From: Noviherbaspirillum_A sp047237965
Lineage (GTDB): Bacteria; Pseudomonadota; Gammaproteobacteria; Burkholderiales; Burkholderiaceae_D
Direction of reading: 5' to 3'
Assembly (NCBI RefSeq): GCF_047237965.1
Contig: NZ_JBDFLX010000001.1
Location: forward strand, 2,666,001-2,730,000
DNA length: 64,000 bases
Shown here: one piece after another, positions 47,025 to 56,962 of the stretch
How the letters are laid out: each line of letters begins with the position of its first letter
Numbering within the stretch: position 1 is the stretch's first letter
Made by a program: the position numbers and the translations under genes
Notes under the pieces: generated by a model
Told to the model about the DNA's origin: nothing
Databases searched by the model: none
What the model saw: the letters and a program-made list of their open reading frames with translations, nothing else

Positions 47025-48170
47025 TCAATCGGTCGCGCCGGCAAGCATCAGGGCGCTGACGATGGCGGGAATATTCACCCGCCGCGCAATGTCCAGCGCC
47101 GTCTCGCCGCCGGCGGTGCGCCCGCACGGATCGGCGCCATGCGCCAGTAGCATGCGCACGATCTCCGTCTGGCCATGCAGGCAGGCGACATGCAGCGGGC
47201 GCTGGCCGAGACGGTTTTCCAGCGTGATGTCGGCGCCGGCGCGCAGGAACAGCAGGACGGAATTGACGTCCGGAAGCGCACAGGCACAGGCAAGCGCGGT
47301 GTTGCCATTCTGATTGCGTACATTTAAAGCCGCACGCCAGGGCAAAAGCGCCTTCAGCGCGTACTCGTTGCAAGCGAGGGCGGTCAGGTGCAAGGGCGTG
47401 TTGCCTGATGCATCCGCATGCATCGCTGTGCGCAGGTTTGCCAGGCAATGCAGGAATGCATGGCGCATGCCCAGCACCGCATGGTGCAAGGGGGTGCGTC
47501 CGTCGCGGTCGGTCACAGTGATATCGGCGCCCGCGCCCAGCGCGTAGCGCAGCAGGTTGGGCAGATTGGCGCTGACTGCGGGAATCAGCATTGACGTGAC
47601 ATCGTTGCGTGACCGGGTCCAGACTGCGCCGGCGGTGGTCAGGATCTCGGCGATGATGAACTGCCTGCGATCGACTGCATGGTCCAGCGCGGTGAGGCCA
47701 TGGTGATCACGGGCATTGACCTCCTCGCCTTCCCAGAGCAGTGCCCGCACGACTTGCTGGTCGCCACGGATGCAGGCGGCAAGCAGCGCCGCCGCGCCTT
47801 CCGACAACCTGACGGCGGGTTCCTGCGCCTGGAGGGGTTCTGCCTTGCTGGCACGCTTGGGTACGGTGGCCAGGTCGTCATCCGCTTTCCAGTTGAAGCA
47901 TAAGCGCCGCATTTCTTCGTTGATCGCTTGCTGCTGCGATTTGTATGCGGGCTGTGAGAATGACGACGGGTCAAGCTGATGCCAGATTCTGCCCTGCTGC
48001 GGCATGAGCCGGTTGTCCGCAACGTTCTCCTGCGTGGCGGGCACGGCAACAATCCGCGGCGCCAGCGCAGTTTCCAGGTGGGGAAAGGAAGGTTCCGGGT
48101 AGTCGGGATAATTTTCCTGCAGCAGCATCCATAGGGCTGGTATATCGTCATCGTATCGCGCATCCATCAT
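47025..48170 (-). CDS. Ankyrin-repeat protein
   Basis: A 381-residue protein. The first 145 residues have no recognised family (acidic, with NYPDYPEPSFPHLE). Residues about 150-381 are six to seven ankyrin repeats: ARDHHGLTALDHAVDRRQF, VTDRDGRTPLHHAVLG, ADASGNTPLHLTALACNEY, NQNGNTALACACALPDVN, LENRLGQRPLHVACLHGQTE and AGGETALDIARRVNIP. GAGGAA precedes the ATG. No signal peptide. It is a protein-protein interaction protein inserted between tgt and yajC, which are normally adjacent in related bacteria. Its partner or secretion is unknown. Confidence 0.85.
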   Translation of the reverse strand: MMDARYDDDIPALWMLLQENYPDYPEPSFPHLETALAPRIVAVPATQENVADNRLMPQQGRIWHQLDPSSFSQPAYKSQQQAINEEMRRLCFNWKADDDLATVPKRASKAEPLQAQEPAVRLSEGAAALLAACIRGDQQVVRALLWEGEEVNARDHHGLTALDHAVDRRQFIIAEILTTAGAVWTRSRNDVTSMLIPAVSANLPNLLRYALGAGADITVTDRDGRTPLHHAVLGMRHAFLHCLANLRTAMHADASGNTPLHLTALACNEYALKALLPWRAALNVRNQNGNTALACACALPDVNSVLLFLRAGADITLENRLGQRPLHVACLHGQTEIVRMLLAHGADPCGRTAGGETALDIARRVNIPAIVSALMLAGATD

Positions 48171-48372
48171 CGAATTCCTCAAGCGGGTCGTGGCAGGCCA
48201 TCTCCCGCTGCCAGCGACGCTGAGGCAGGGGGAGTCGGAACGAGACAACGCTGACTTGCCCGAGCCAGGCCTGCCACGTTGACTTCCCCAATGAGGAAAA
48301 GGCAGGACATGCCTGTTCCATCGGCACGCGCTACGACATACCGTTCGTCTACATGGCCTGCGCTACCGCAAA

Positions 48373-49500
48373 TCAGGCGCCGCGCGAGCGTTCCTGATGG
48401 AAGCGGGTCCGGAATGCCTGGAAGGCGCCGGCATCGATTGCCTCGCGCGCCTGGCGCATCAGGTCGAGGTAGTAATAGAGGTTATGGATGGTATTGAGGC
48501 GCGCGCCGAGGATCTCGCCGGCACGGTGCAAATGATGCAGATAAGCGCGGGAAAAGTTGCGGCAGGCATGGCAGCCGCAGGTTTCATCGAGCGGCCGGTC
48601 CTCGTCCTTGTAGCGGGCATTCTTGATCTTGATGTCGCCGAAGCGGGTGAACAGCCAGCCGTTGCGCGCATTGCGGGTCGGCATCACGCAGTCGAACATG
48701 TCGACGCCGTTGTTGACGCCTTCCACCAGGTCTTCCGGCGTGCCCACGCCCATCAGGTAGTGCGGCTTGTCGGCCGGCAGGCGCGGGCCGATGTGCTCCA
48801 GCACCCGCATCATGTCTTCCTTGGGTTCGCCGACCGACAGGCCGCCGATGGCGATGCCGTCGAAGCCGATGTCGTTCAGGCCGGCCAGGGACTCATCGCG
48901 CAGCGTCTCGTACATGCCGCCCTGAACGATGCCGAACAGCGCATTCGGGTTTTCGCCGGCATTGAATTCATTGCGCGAGCGCTGTGCCCAGCGCAGCGAC
49001 ATGCGCATCGACTTGGCGGCCTCGTCCACCGTGGCGGCGCGGCCGTTGATTTCATACGGCGTGCATTCGTCGAACTGCATCACGATGTCGGAGTTGAGCG
49101 AGCGCTGGATCTGCATCGAGATCTCCGGCGACAGGAACAGCTTGTCGCCATTGATGGGCGAGGCGAACTTCACGCCCTCCTCCGTGATCTTGCGCATCGC
49201 GCCCAGCGAGAACACCTGGAAGCCGCCGGAGTCGGTCAGGATGGGCTTGTCCCAGCCCATGAAGCGGTGCAGGCCGCCGAACTTGTCGAGGATGCCGGTG
49301 CCGGGGCGCAGCCACAGGTGGAAGGTGTTGCCCAGGATGATCTGGGCGCCGATTTCCTTCAGCTCCAGCGGCGACATCGCCTTCACGGTGCCATAGGTGC
49401 CCACCGGCATGAAGATCGGGGTCTCGACCTCGCCGTGGTTCAGGGTAATGCTGCCGCGGCGGGCGTTGCCGTCGGTCTTCTTCAGTTTGAAATTAAGCAT
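48373..49500 (-). CDS. tgt: Queuine tRNA-ribosyltransferase
   Basis: A 375-residue enzyme that exchanges G34 for preQ1 in tRNAs for Asp, Asn, His and Tyr. Catalytic Asp regions are DSGGFQVFSLGAMRKI (near residue 92) and VDMFDCVMPTRNARNG. The zinc site is ETCGCHACRNFSRAYLHHL near 305-325. Start ATG 49500 overlaps the queA stop by eight bases, so the two are coupled in the queuosine pathway. Confidence 0.96.
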   Translation of the reverse strand: MLNFKLKKTDGNARRGSITLNHGEVETPIFMPVGTYGTVKAMSPLELKEIGAQIILGNTFHLWLRPGTGILDKFGGLHRFMGWDKPILTDSGGFQVFSLGAMRKITEEGVKFASPINGDKLFLSPEISMQIQRSLNSDIVMQFDECTPYEINGRAATVDEAAKSMRMSLRWAQRSRNEFNAGENPNALFGIVQGGMYETLRDESLAGLNDIGFDGIAIGGLSVGEPKEDMMRVLEHIGPRLPADKPHYLMGVGTPEDLVEGVNNGVDMFDCVMPTRNARNGWLFTRFGDIKIKNARYKDEDRPLDETCGCHACRNFSRAYLHHLHRAGEILGARLNTIHNLYYYLDLMRQAREAIDAGAFQAFRTRFHQERSRGA

Positions 49501-50518
49501 TGTTGGAGCAGGTCAGTAGCATGGCGTCGCCATAGCTGAAAAAGCGGTAGCGTTGTTCGATCGCATGGCGATAAACCGCGCGCATGGTGTCGTAGCCGGC
49601 AAAGGCCGATACCAGCATCAGCAGCGTCGACTTGGGCAGGTGGAAATTGGTGATCAGCCGGTTCACGGTATGGAAGCGGTAGCCGGGCGTGATGAAGAGC
49701 CGGGTGTCGGCGCTGCCGGCAAGCAGTTGGCCGCCCTGGGACGCCGATTCCAGCGCGCGCAGGCTGGTGGTGCCGACCGCGACCACGCTGCGGCCGGCGG
49801 CCCGTGTTTCGGCCACCGCGTCCACCGTGTCCTGGGAAATGGTGTACCACTCGCTGTGCATCTGGTGCTCGGCCAGGTTTTCCACCCGCACCGGCTGGAA
49901 GGTGCCGGCGCCCACATGCAGCGTGACGTAGGCCATGCGCACGCCGCGCTCTTGCAGGCGCTGCAGCAGCGGCGCGTCGAAATGCAGGCCGGCGGTGGGC
50001 GCGGCGACCGCGCCCGGCTCCTTGGCATACACGGTCTGGTAACGCTCCTCGTCGTGGGCGTCGGCGGCATGCTCGATGTAGGGCGGCAGCGGCAGCCGGC
50101 CGTGGGCTTCGATCAGCTCGAACACGTCGTCCGGAAAGGTCAGCGTGAAGAATTCGCCGGCACGCTCGCCGACCACCACGTCGAAGGCGTCGGCCAGGCG
50201 GATGCGCGTGCCCGGCGGCGGCGACTTGGAAGCACGCAGCTGGGCATGGACGGTGCGCGGATCCAGCACCCGCTCCACCAGCGCCTCGACCTTGCCGCCG
50301 GTTTCCTTGACGCCGAAGAAGCGGGCCTTCAGCACCCGGGTATTGTTGAACACCAGCAGGTCGCCCGGCGCCAGCAGGTCGACGATGTCGGTGAAGGCGC
50401 GGTCGGCAAAGGCGTGCTGTTCCACATGGAGCAGGCGCGACGCGCTGCGCTCGGCAAGAGGCGTTTGCGCCACCAGTTCGGGCGGCAGGTCGAAATCGTA
50501 GTCGGAGAGTGCGTACAT
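49493..50518 (-). CDS. queA: S-adenosylmethionine:tRNA ribosyltransferase-isomerase
   Basis: A 341-residue enzyme that adds the epoxycyclopentane precursor from SAM to preQ1 in tRNA. Motifs: YDFDLPPELVAQTPLAERSASRLL at the N-terminus, LVFNNTRVLKARFFG, PTAGLHFD, LHVGAGTFQPVRVEN and NFHLPKSTLLMLVSAFAGYD. It forms an operon with tgt and is divergent from recG. Confidence 0.96.
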   Translation of the reverse strand: MYALSDYDFDLPPELVAQTPLAERSASRLLHVEQHAFADRAFTDIVDLLAPGDLLVFNNTRVLKARFFGVKETGGKVEALVERVLDPRTVHAQLRASKSPPPGTRIRLADAFDVVVGERAGEFFTLTFPDDVFELIEAHGRLPLPPYIEHAADAHDEERYQTVYAKEPGAVAAPTAGLHFDAPLLQRLQERGVRMAYVTLHVGAGTFQPVRVENLAEHQMHSEWYTISQDTVDAVAETRAAGRSVVAVGTTSLRALESASQGGQLLAGSADTRLFITPGYRFHTVNRLITNFHLPKSTLLMLVSAFAGYDTMRAVYRHAIEQRYRFFSYGDAMLLTCSNNA

Positions 50519-50642
50519 GCGATGCGGTGGGTATCGGAGCAGGCCTGGAACTGCTATGGTTACAGGTTTGTAAATCAGGCGGCAATGGCGTAACCATCGC
50601 GAAAACCCGCTATTTTACGCTGTACCGCGCAGTTCCTATCAA

Positions 50643-52742
50643 ATGTCCGCGACAAGCCCAGCCCCAGCCAAGACCGCCAAGCCAGCAAAGACGACCAAGG
50701 CCGCTCCCAAGCGGCTGGAGGACAAGCTCGCCCGTCTCGGCCTGCGCACCGACATGGACCTGGTGCTGCACCTGCCGATGCGCTACGAGGACGAAACCGA
50801 AATCGTCGAGATTCGCCAGGCTGGCTTCATGAGCGGCAGCCCGGCCCAGGTCGAAGGCGTGGTCACCTCCTGCGAAGTGCAATACCGGCCGCGGCGGCAG
50901 CTGGTGGTGACGATGGAAGACGCTTCCGGTCCGCTGGTGATGCGCTTCCTGAACTTCTACGGCAGCCAGACCAAGCAGTTTGCCGAGGGCAACCGGATCC
51001 GGGCCCGCGGCGAGGTGCGGCATGGCTTCTTCGGCCCGGAAATGGTCCATCCGGCCTACAAGGTCGTGACCGAGGGCGCGCCGCTGCCCAGCGCGCTGAC
51101 GCCGGTCTATCCGTCCGGCGAGGGTGTGTCGCAGGCCGCGCTGCGGCGCGCGATCGCCGAAGCGATGGCCCGGCTGGACTGGCATGACACGCTGCCGCCA
51201 GCGCTGCTGGAAGCGCACCGGCTGATGCCGTTCGAAGAAGCGGTGCGCCTGCTGCACAATCCGCCTGCCGAGATCGATGAAAGCGCGCTGGAAGACCGTT
51301 CCCACCCGGCCTGGGTGCGCATGAAATTCGACGAATTGCTGGCCCAGCAGCTGTCGCTGAAGCGGGCGCAGGATGCGCGCCGGGCCAAGGGCGCGGCGCC
51401 CCTGAACGTGGTCGGCCACCTGTCCGGGTCCTTTCTGGCCGCGCTGCCGTTCAAGCTGACCGGCGCCCAGCAGCGGGTGCTGACCGACATCCGCGCCGAC
51501 CTCGTCGCTTCCTATCCGATGCAGCGGCTGCTGCAGGGCGATGTCGGCAGCGGCAAGACCGTGGTGGCGGCGCTGGCGGCAGCGCAGGCGATCGACAGCG
51601 GCTTCCAGGCCGCGCTGATGGCGCCCACCGAAATCCTGGCCGAGCAGCATTTCCGCAAGATCGCGGCCTGGATGGAACCGCTGGGCGTGACGGTCGCCTG
51701 GCTGACCGGCAGCCTGAAGAAGAAGGAAAAGCAGCAGGCGCAGGCGCTGGTCGAGTCCGGCGAGGCGCAGCTGGTGATCGGCACCCATGCGCTGATCCAG
51801 GAAGCGGTGCAGTTCCGGAAGCTGGGACTGGTGATCGTCGACGAGCAGCATCGTTTCGGCGTCGGCCAGCGGCTGGCGCTGCGCAACAAGGGCCGCGACG
51901 ACCATCCCGAGGAAGCGACCGTGCCGCACCAGCTGATGATGTCGGCCACGCCGATACCGCGCACGCTGGCCATGACTTATTACGCCGACCTGGAAGTGTC
52001 GGTGATCGACGAACTGCCGCCCGGCCGCACGCCCATCGTGACCCGGGTGATCGACCAGAACCGTCGCGAGGAAGTGATTGCCCGCGTCCATGCCGCCGCG
52101 CTGGAGGGCCGCCAGGTCTACTGGGTCTGCCCGCTGATCGAGGAATCCGAGGCGCTGCAGCTGCAGACCGCCACCGACACCCACGCGACGCTGGCCGAAG
52201 CCCTGCCCGACCTGCGGGTCGGCCTGGTGCATGGCCGCATGAAGCCGGCGGAAAAGCAGGCGGTGATGGACTCCTTCATTCAGGCCGAGACCCATGTGCT
52301 GGTGGCCACCACGGTGATCGAGGTCGGCGTCGACGTGCCGAATGCCTCGCTGATGGTGATCGAGCATGCCGAGCGGTTCGGCCTGTCGCAACTACACCAG
52401 CTGCGCGGCCGGGTCGGACGCGGCTCGGCCGCCAGCGTCTGCGTGCTGCTGTACCAGAGCCCGCTCGGGCCGGTGGCGCGCCAGCGCCTGGGCACGATGC
52501 GCGAAACCACCGACGGCTTCGAAATTGCCCGGCGCGACCTGGAAATCCGCGGCCCCGGCGAATTTCTGGGCGCGCGCCAGTCCGGCCAGGCCCTGCTGCG
52601 CTTCGCCGACCTGGAAACCGACCAGTGGCTGGTGGAAGAAGCGCGCGACCTGGCCCAACGGCTGCTGCGCGACGATCCGGCCACGGTGGCCGACCATCTG
52701 GCGCGCTGGCTGGGGTCGAAAGAGGATTACCTGAAGGTATGA
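50643..52742 (+). CDS. recG: ATP-dependent DNA helicase RecG
   Basis: A 699-residue branch-migration helicase that remodels stalled forks and Holliday junctions. An N-terminal wedge/OB domain (RLGLRTDMDLVLHLPMRYED) is followed by the helicase core: Walker A LQGDVGSGKTVVAALAAAQ near 297, LVIGTHALIQEAVQF, DEQH box VIVDEQHRFGVGQR, MSATPIPRTLAMT, and motif VI HQLRGRVGRGSAASVC. The first 25 residues are Lys/Ala/Pro-rich. ATG 50643 has no strong ribosome site. Confidence 0.95.
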   Translation: MSATSPAPAKTAKPAKTTKAAPKRLEDKLARLGLRTDMDLVLHLPMRYEDETEIVEIRQAGFMSGSPAQVEGVVTSCEVQYRPRRQLVVTMEDASGPLVMRFLNFYGSQTKQFAEGNRIRARGEVRHGFFGPEMVHPAYKVVTEGAPLPSALTPVYPSGEGVSQAALRRAIAEAMARLDWHDTLPPALLEAHRLMPFEEAVRLLHNPPAEIDESALEDRSHPAWVRMKFDELLAQQLSLKRAQDARRAKGAAPLNVVGHLSGSFLAALPFKLTGAQQRVLTDIRADLVASYPMQRLLQGDVGSGKTVVAALAAAQAIDSGFQAALMAPTEILAEQHFRKIAAWMEPLGVTVAWLTGSLKKKEKQQAQALVESGEAQLVIGTHALIQEAVQFRKLGLVIVDEQHRFGVGQRLALRNKGRDDHPEEATVPHQLMMSATPIPRTLAMTYYADLEVSVIDELPPGRTPIVTRVIDQNRREEVIARVHAAALEGRQVYWVCPLIEESEALQLQTATDTHATLAEALPDLRVGLVHGRMKPAEKQAVMDSFIQAETHVLVATTVIEVGVDVPNASLMVIEHAERFGLSQLHQLRGRVGRGSAASVCVLLYQSPLGPVARQRLGTMRETTDGFEIARRDLEIRGPGEFLGARQSGQALLRFADLETDQWLVEEARDLAQRLLRDDPATVADHLARWLGSKEDYLKV

Positions 52743-52752
52743 CGATGCAAAA

Positions 52753-52771
52753 ATACGATCAACGATCGTAT
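52753..52771 (+). promoter_or_regulatory. LysR-type T-N11-A dyad upstream of oxyR
   Basis: ATACGATC-AAC-GATCGTAT is a perfect 8-3-8 inverted repeat that also reads ATAC-N11-GTAT, the general form of LysR-family sites. It ends 17 bases before the oxyR start, in the short gap after recG. Autoregulation by OxyR is a reasonable inference. Confidence 0.6.
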
Positions 52772-52788
52772 GTGCGAATATATTGACT

Positions 52789-53736
52789 ATGACGCTTACC
52801 GAACTGAAATACATTGTCGCGGTTGCCCGCGAAAAACATTTTGGCCATGCGGCGGAAGCCTGTTTCGTTGCCCAGCCCACCCTTTCGGTCGCCATCAAGA
52901 AGCTGGAAGACGAACTGGGTGTGCCGATTTTCGAACGTGGCGGCTCGGAAATCTCGATGACCCCCCTGGGTTCGCAGATCGTCGCCCAGGCCGAACGGGT
53001 GCTGGAGCAGACGGCCGCGATCCGCGAAATCGCCAAGCAGAACAAGGACCCGCTGACCGGACAGTTGCGTCTTGGCGTGATCTACACCGTGGCGCCCTAT
53101 CTGCTGCCGCAGCTGGTGCGCAACATGATCGAGCGCGTGCCGCAGATGCCGCTGGTTCTGCAGGAAAACTTCACCGTCAAGCTGGTGGAAATGCTGCGCC
53201 AGGGCGAACTCGATGCGGCCATCATGGCCCAGCCCTTCCCGCAACAAGGCCTTTTGGTACAGCCGCTGTATGACGAGCCCTTCGTGGTGGCGATGCCCAG
53301 CAGCCACCCATGGTCGAACCGGGAAAAGATCAGTTCCGCCGACCTGAAGAACGAGACCATGCTGCTGCTGGGCAATGGCCACTGCTTCCGCGACCAGGTG
53401 CTGGAAGTCTGTCCGGAAATGGCGCGCTTTTCCACCACCGGCGACGGCATTGCCCGCACCTTCGAAGGCTCGTCGCTGGAAACCATCCGCCACATGGTGG
53501 CGTCCGGCATCGGCATCACCGTGCTGCCCAAGGCCTCGGTGCCGGACATGCAGGCGCAGGACGGCCTGCTGCGCTACGTGCCGTTCGAAGACCCGGTGCC
53601 GACCCGGCGCGTGGTGATCGCCTGGCGCAAGAGCTTTACCCGGCGCCCGGCGATCGAGGCGGTGCGGCAGGCGGTGCTGGCCTGCGACCTGCACGGCGTG
53701 GATTTGCTAACCGAGGCCGGCGTCGAGGAAGCGTAA
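52789..53736 (+). CDS. oxyR: LysR-family peroxide regulator OxyR
   Basis: A 315-residue LysR regulator. The N-terminal helix-turn-helix reads TLTELKYIVAVAREKHFGHAA, CFVAQPTLSVAIKKLEDELG. The two redox cysteines of OxyR are in GNGHCFRDQVLEVCPEM (nine residues apart, equivalent to C199/C208 of E. coli OxyR), which makes OxyR more likely than another LysR member. I chose ATG 52789 over TTG 52783. It activates peroxide-defence genes when oxidised. It follows recG by 46 bases. Confidence 0.92.
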   Translation: MTLTELKYIVAVAREKHFGHAAEACFVAQPTLSVAIKKLEDELGVPIFERGGSEISMTPLGSQIVAQAERVLEQTAAIREIAKQNKDPLTGQLRLGVIYTVAPYLLPQLVRNMIERVPQMPLVLQENFTVKLVEMLRQGELDAAIMAQPFPQQGLLVQPLYDEPFVVAMPSSHPWSNREKISSADLKNETMLLLGNGHCFRDQVLEVCPEMARFSTTGDGIARTFEGSSLETIRHMVASGIGITVLPKASVPDMQAQDGLLRYVPFEDPVPTRRVVIAWRKSFTRRPAIEAVRQAVLACDLHGVDLLTEAGVEEA

Positions 53737-53770
53737 AGCCGCGACGCAGCGGTGAGCGCGAACGAATAAA

Positions 53771-53796
53771 AAGGCCGGCGCATGCGCCGGCCTTTC
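53771..53796. terminator. Palindromic terminator between oxyR and ugpB
   Basis: GGCCGGCGCATGCGCCGGCC (53773-53792) is a perfect palindrome with A residues before it and TTTC after it, centred between convergent genes. It should work in both directions. Confidence 0.75.
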
Positions 53797-53833
53797 TTGT
53801 CTGCGCGGGCGCTCGACAAGCCGCCCGCCTCTC

Positions 53834-55144
53834 TTACTTGTTGGCGCGCTCGAAGCGCACCAGCAGCTCGTCGCCGCGCTTCACAGCCGCGTCCAGCGCT
53901 TCCTGCGGCGTCTTCTTGCCGGCCCAGACGTTTTCCAGTTCCTCGTCCACAACGGTGCGGATCTGCGTTGCATTGCCCAGGCGGATGCCGCGCGACTTGT
54001 CGGTGGTCTTGACGATCATCTGCTTGACCGCGACATCCGTGCCCGGATTCTTGTCATAGAAGCCGGACTGGCGGGTCAGGTCGTAGGCCGCCTTGGTGAT
54101 GGGCAGGTAGCCGGTTTCCTGATGCCACTTGGCCTGCACTTCCGGCTGCGCCAGGAACTTCAGGAACTGCGCGGTCGCCTTGATCTCGTCGGGCTTCTTG
54201 CCGCCCATGACCCACAGCGAGGCGCCGCCGATCACGGTATTCTGCGGCGCGCCCGGCACGTCGTTGTAGTAAGGCAGCGGCGCCACCGCATACTTGAACT
54301 TGGCGTTCTTGGAAATGTTGGCATAGGCGCCGCTGGACGAGGTCAGCATCGCGCATTCGCCGGAGTAGAACTTGGCTTCCGGCTCGTTCTTGCGGCCGCC
54401 GTAGGTGAAGTAACCCTGCTTGGCCCAGTTCGCCAGGTTGGTGATGTGCTTCACATGCAGCGGGCTGTTGAACTTCAGGCGCGCATCCAGGCCGCCGAAG
54501 CCGTTGTTCTTGCTTGCGTATTCGACGTTATGCCAGGCCGAGAAGCTTTCCAGGTGCACCCATGCCTGCCAGCCGGTGGTATAGGCGCAGCGCTCGCCGC
54601 TGGCCTTCAGCTTGGCCGCGGCCGACACCACTTCCTGCCAGGTGACCGGCGCCTTCTCCGGGTCCAGGCCTGCCTTGGCGAACATGTCCTTGTTGTAGTA
54701 GAAGACCGTGGTCGAGCTGTTGAACGGGAAGGACAGCATCTCGCCATTGGGCGCGGTGTAGTAGCCCGCCACTGCCGGCACATAGCCAGAGGTGTCGAAC
54801 TTCTCGCCGGCCTGCTTCATCACCTGCGACACCGGGACGATCGCGCCCTTGGAATACATCATGGTGGCGGTGCCGACTTCGAATACCTGCAGGATGTTGG
54901 GCGCATTGCCGGCACGGTAGGCGGCGATGGCGGCCGACATCGATTCATCGTAGGCGCCCTTGTAGACGGCATTGACCTTGTAGTTGGACTGGCTCTTGTT
55001 GAACTGGTCCGCCAGTGCGGCGACGCGCTCGCCGAGGGCGCCAGTCATGGAATGCCACCAGGTGATCTCGGTGGCGGCCTGGGCCGATGCAGCGGCGCAC
55101 AGCAGGACGCTGGCGACAGTAATGGCGCGGAAGTGTTGCGGCAT
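53834..55144 (-). CDS. ugpB: sn-Glycerol-3-phosphate ABC transporter substrate-binding protein
   Basis: A 436-residue periplasmic solute-binding protein of the extracellular family 1 group. A signal peptide ends near AAASAQA, followed by ATEITWWHSMTGALGERV, then YKGAYDESMSAAIAAYRAGNAPNILQVFEVGTATMM, typical of UgpB, and INNTVIGGASLWVMGGKK-like sequence. Length matches the family (about 438). AGGAGA precedes the ATG. Its usual permease and ATPase partners (ugpA, ugpE, ugpC) are not adjacent: oxyR lies downstream and ubiA upstream in the opposite orientation. Confidence 0.9.
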   Translation of the reverse strand: MPQHFRAITVASVLLCAAASAQAATEITWWHSMTGALGERVAALADQFNKSQSNYKVNAVYKGAYDESMSAAIAAYRAGNAPNILQVFEVGTATMMYSKGAIVPVSQVMKQAGEKFDTSGYVPAVAGYYTAPNGEMLSFPFNSSTTVFYYNKDMFAKAGLDPEKAPVTWQEVVSAAAKLKASGERCAYTTGWQAWVHLESFSAWHNVEYASKNNGFGGLDARLKFNSPLHVKHITNLANWAKQGYFTYGGRKNEPEAKFYSGECAMLTSSSGAYANISKNAKFKYAVAPLPYYNDVPGAPQNTVIGGASLWVMGGKKPDEIKATAQFLKFLAQPEVQAKWHQETGYLPITKAAYDLTRQSGFYDKNPGTDVAVKQMIVKTTDKSRGIRLGNATQIRTVVDEELENVWAGKKTPQEALDAAVKRGDELLVRFERANK

Positions 55145-55300
55145 GAAAGGGTCTCCTGAAATTGCGGAATGGTAGCCGCCGTGGATGACAGGCAGGTTAC
55201 AGGCATCATCGGCCCTGTTGTACCTCCCGATCGATCAACTGGCGGCGCTTATAATCAGCGCTTTTGCGCGGCTTTTTAATTGCCGGCTTATTTTAAAGCA

Positions 55301-56155
55301 ATGACACGACTACAACTCTACCTGCGGTTAGTCAGGCTGGACAAACCGATAGGCATCCTGCTGCTGCTGTGGCCAACGCTGGCTGCGCTGTGGCTGGCAT
55401 CGGACGGCCATCCGCCCTGGCATGTCGTGCTGATCTTCACGCTGGGCACGGTGCTGATGCGCTCGGCCGGCTGCGCCGTCAACGACTATGCCGACCGCGA
55501 CTTCGACCGGCATGTCAAGCGCACCGCCGAACGGCCGCTGACCTCGGGCCGCATCGCCGGCTGGGAAGCGCTGCTGGTCGCTGCCGTGCTGTCGGTCCTG
55601 GCCTTCCTGCTGATCCTGCCGCTCAATACGCTGACCAAGCTGCTGTCGGTGGCGGCAGTGGCGATCGCCGCCAGCTATCCCTACTTCAAGCGCTTCTTCG
55701 CGCTGCCCCAGGCTTATCTCGGCATCGCCTTCGGCTTCGGCATACCGATGGCCTATGCAGCCATTCAGGACACGGTGCCGGGAGAAGCCTGGCTGCTGCT
55801 GCTGGCCAATATCTTCTGGGCGCTGGCCTACGACACCGAATATGCGATGGTGGACCGCGACGACGACCTAAAGATAGGCATCCGCACCTCGGCCATCACC
55901 TTCGGCCAGTATGACGTGCTGGCGGTGATGCTGTGCTACGCGGCCAGCCTGGGGCTGGTGACCGCGGTCGGCCTGTCCGCTGGTTTGGGCATCTGGTTCA
56001 TCGCCGGCATGATGACAGCCGCCGGCATGGCGGTGTATCACTACTTCCTGATTCGCGGACGGGAACGCATGCCCTGCTTCGCTGCATTCAGGCACAACAA
56101 CTGGCTGGGCGCGGCGGTGTTTGCGGGGATTGCGCTGGATTACGCATTGCGGTGA
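55301..56155 (+). CDS. ubiA: 4-Hydroxybenzoate octaprenyltransferase
   Basis: A 284-residue membrane prenyltransferase that joins the polyprenyl tail to 4-hydroxybenzoate in ubiquinone synthesis. There are several hydrophobic helices. The two Asp-rich motifs are NDYADRDFDRHVKRTAERPL (near residues 66-85) and the second, DTEYAMVDRDDDLKIGIRTS. ATG 55301 was selected (MTRLQLYLRLVRLDKPIG); an upstream frame extension lacks family residues. It ends just before composite repeat copy 2. Confidence 0.95.
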   Translation: MTRLQLYLRLVRLDKPIGILLLLWPTLAALWLASDGHPPWHVVLIFTLGTVLMRSAGCAVNDYADRDFDRHVKRTAERPLTSGRIAGWEALLVAAVLSVLAFLLILPLNTLTKLLSVAAVAIAASYPYFKRFFALPQAYLGIAFGFGIPMAYAAIQDTVPGEAWLLLLANIFWALAYDTEYAMVDRDDDLKIGIRTSAITFGQYDVLAVMLCYAASLGLVTAVGLSAGLGIWFIAGMMTAAGMAVYHYFLIRGRERMPCFAAFRHNNWLGAAVFAGIALDYALR

Positions 56156-56344
56156 CGGAGCGGATGCCGGTACGGGGGCGAAGGGTGCCGGCAAGCGGGC
56201 CTTCAATGCGTCGATCAGGAAACCGGACGAACCGGCGGGTTCGACTGTCAGCTGAGGCGACAGGTTAAAGTTTGAGCCGGCTGGCGTGGCAAGCTTGTGA
56301 GGGCGGATAGGTAGGGGAATATCCGAAGGGCACGCCACGGAAGT

Positions 56345-56962
<618 letters not shown>

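Noticed and set aside
50610..52391. 593-codon minus-strand frame opposite recG
   Set aside because: Shadow of recG, whose helicase motifs are unmistakable.
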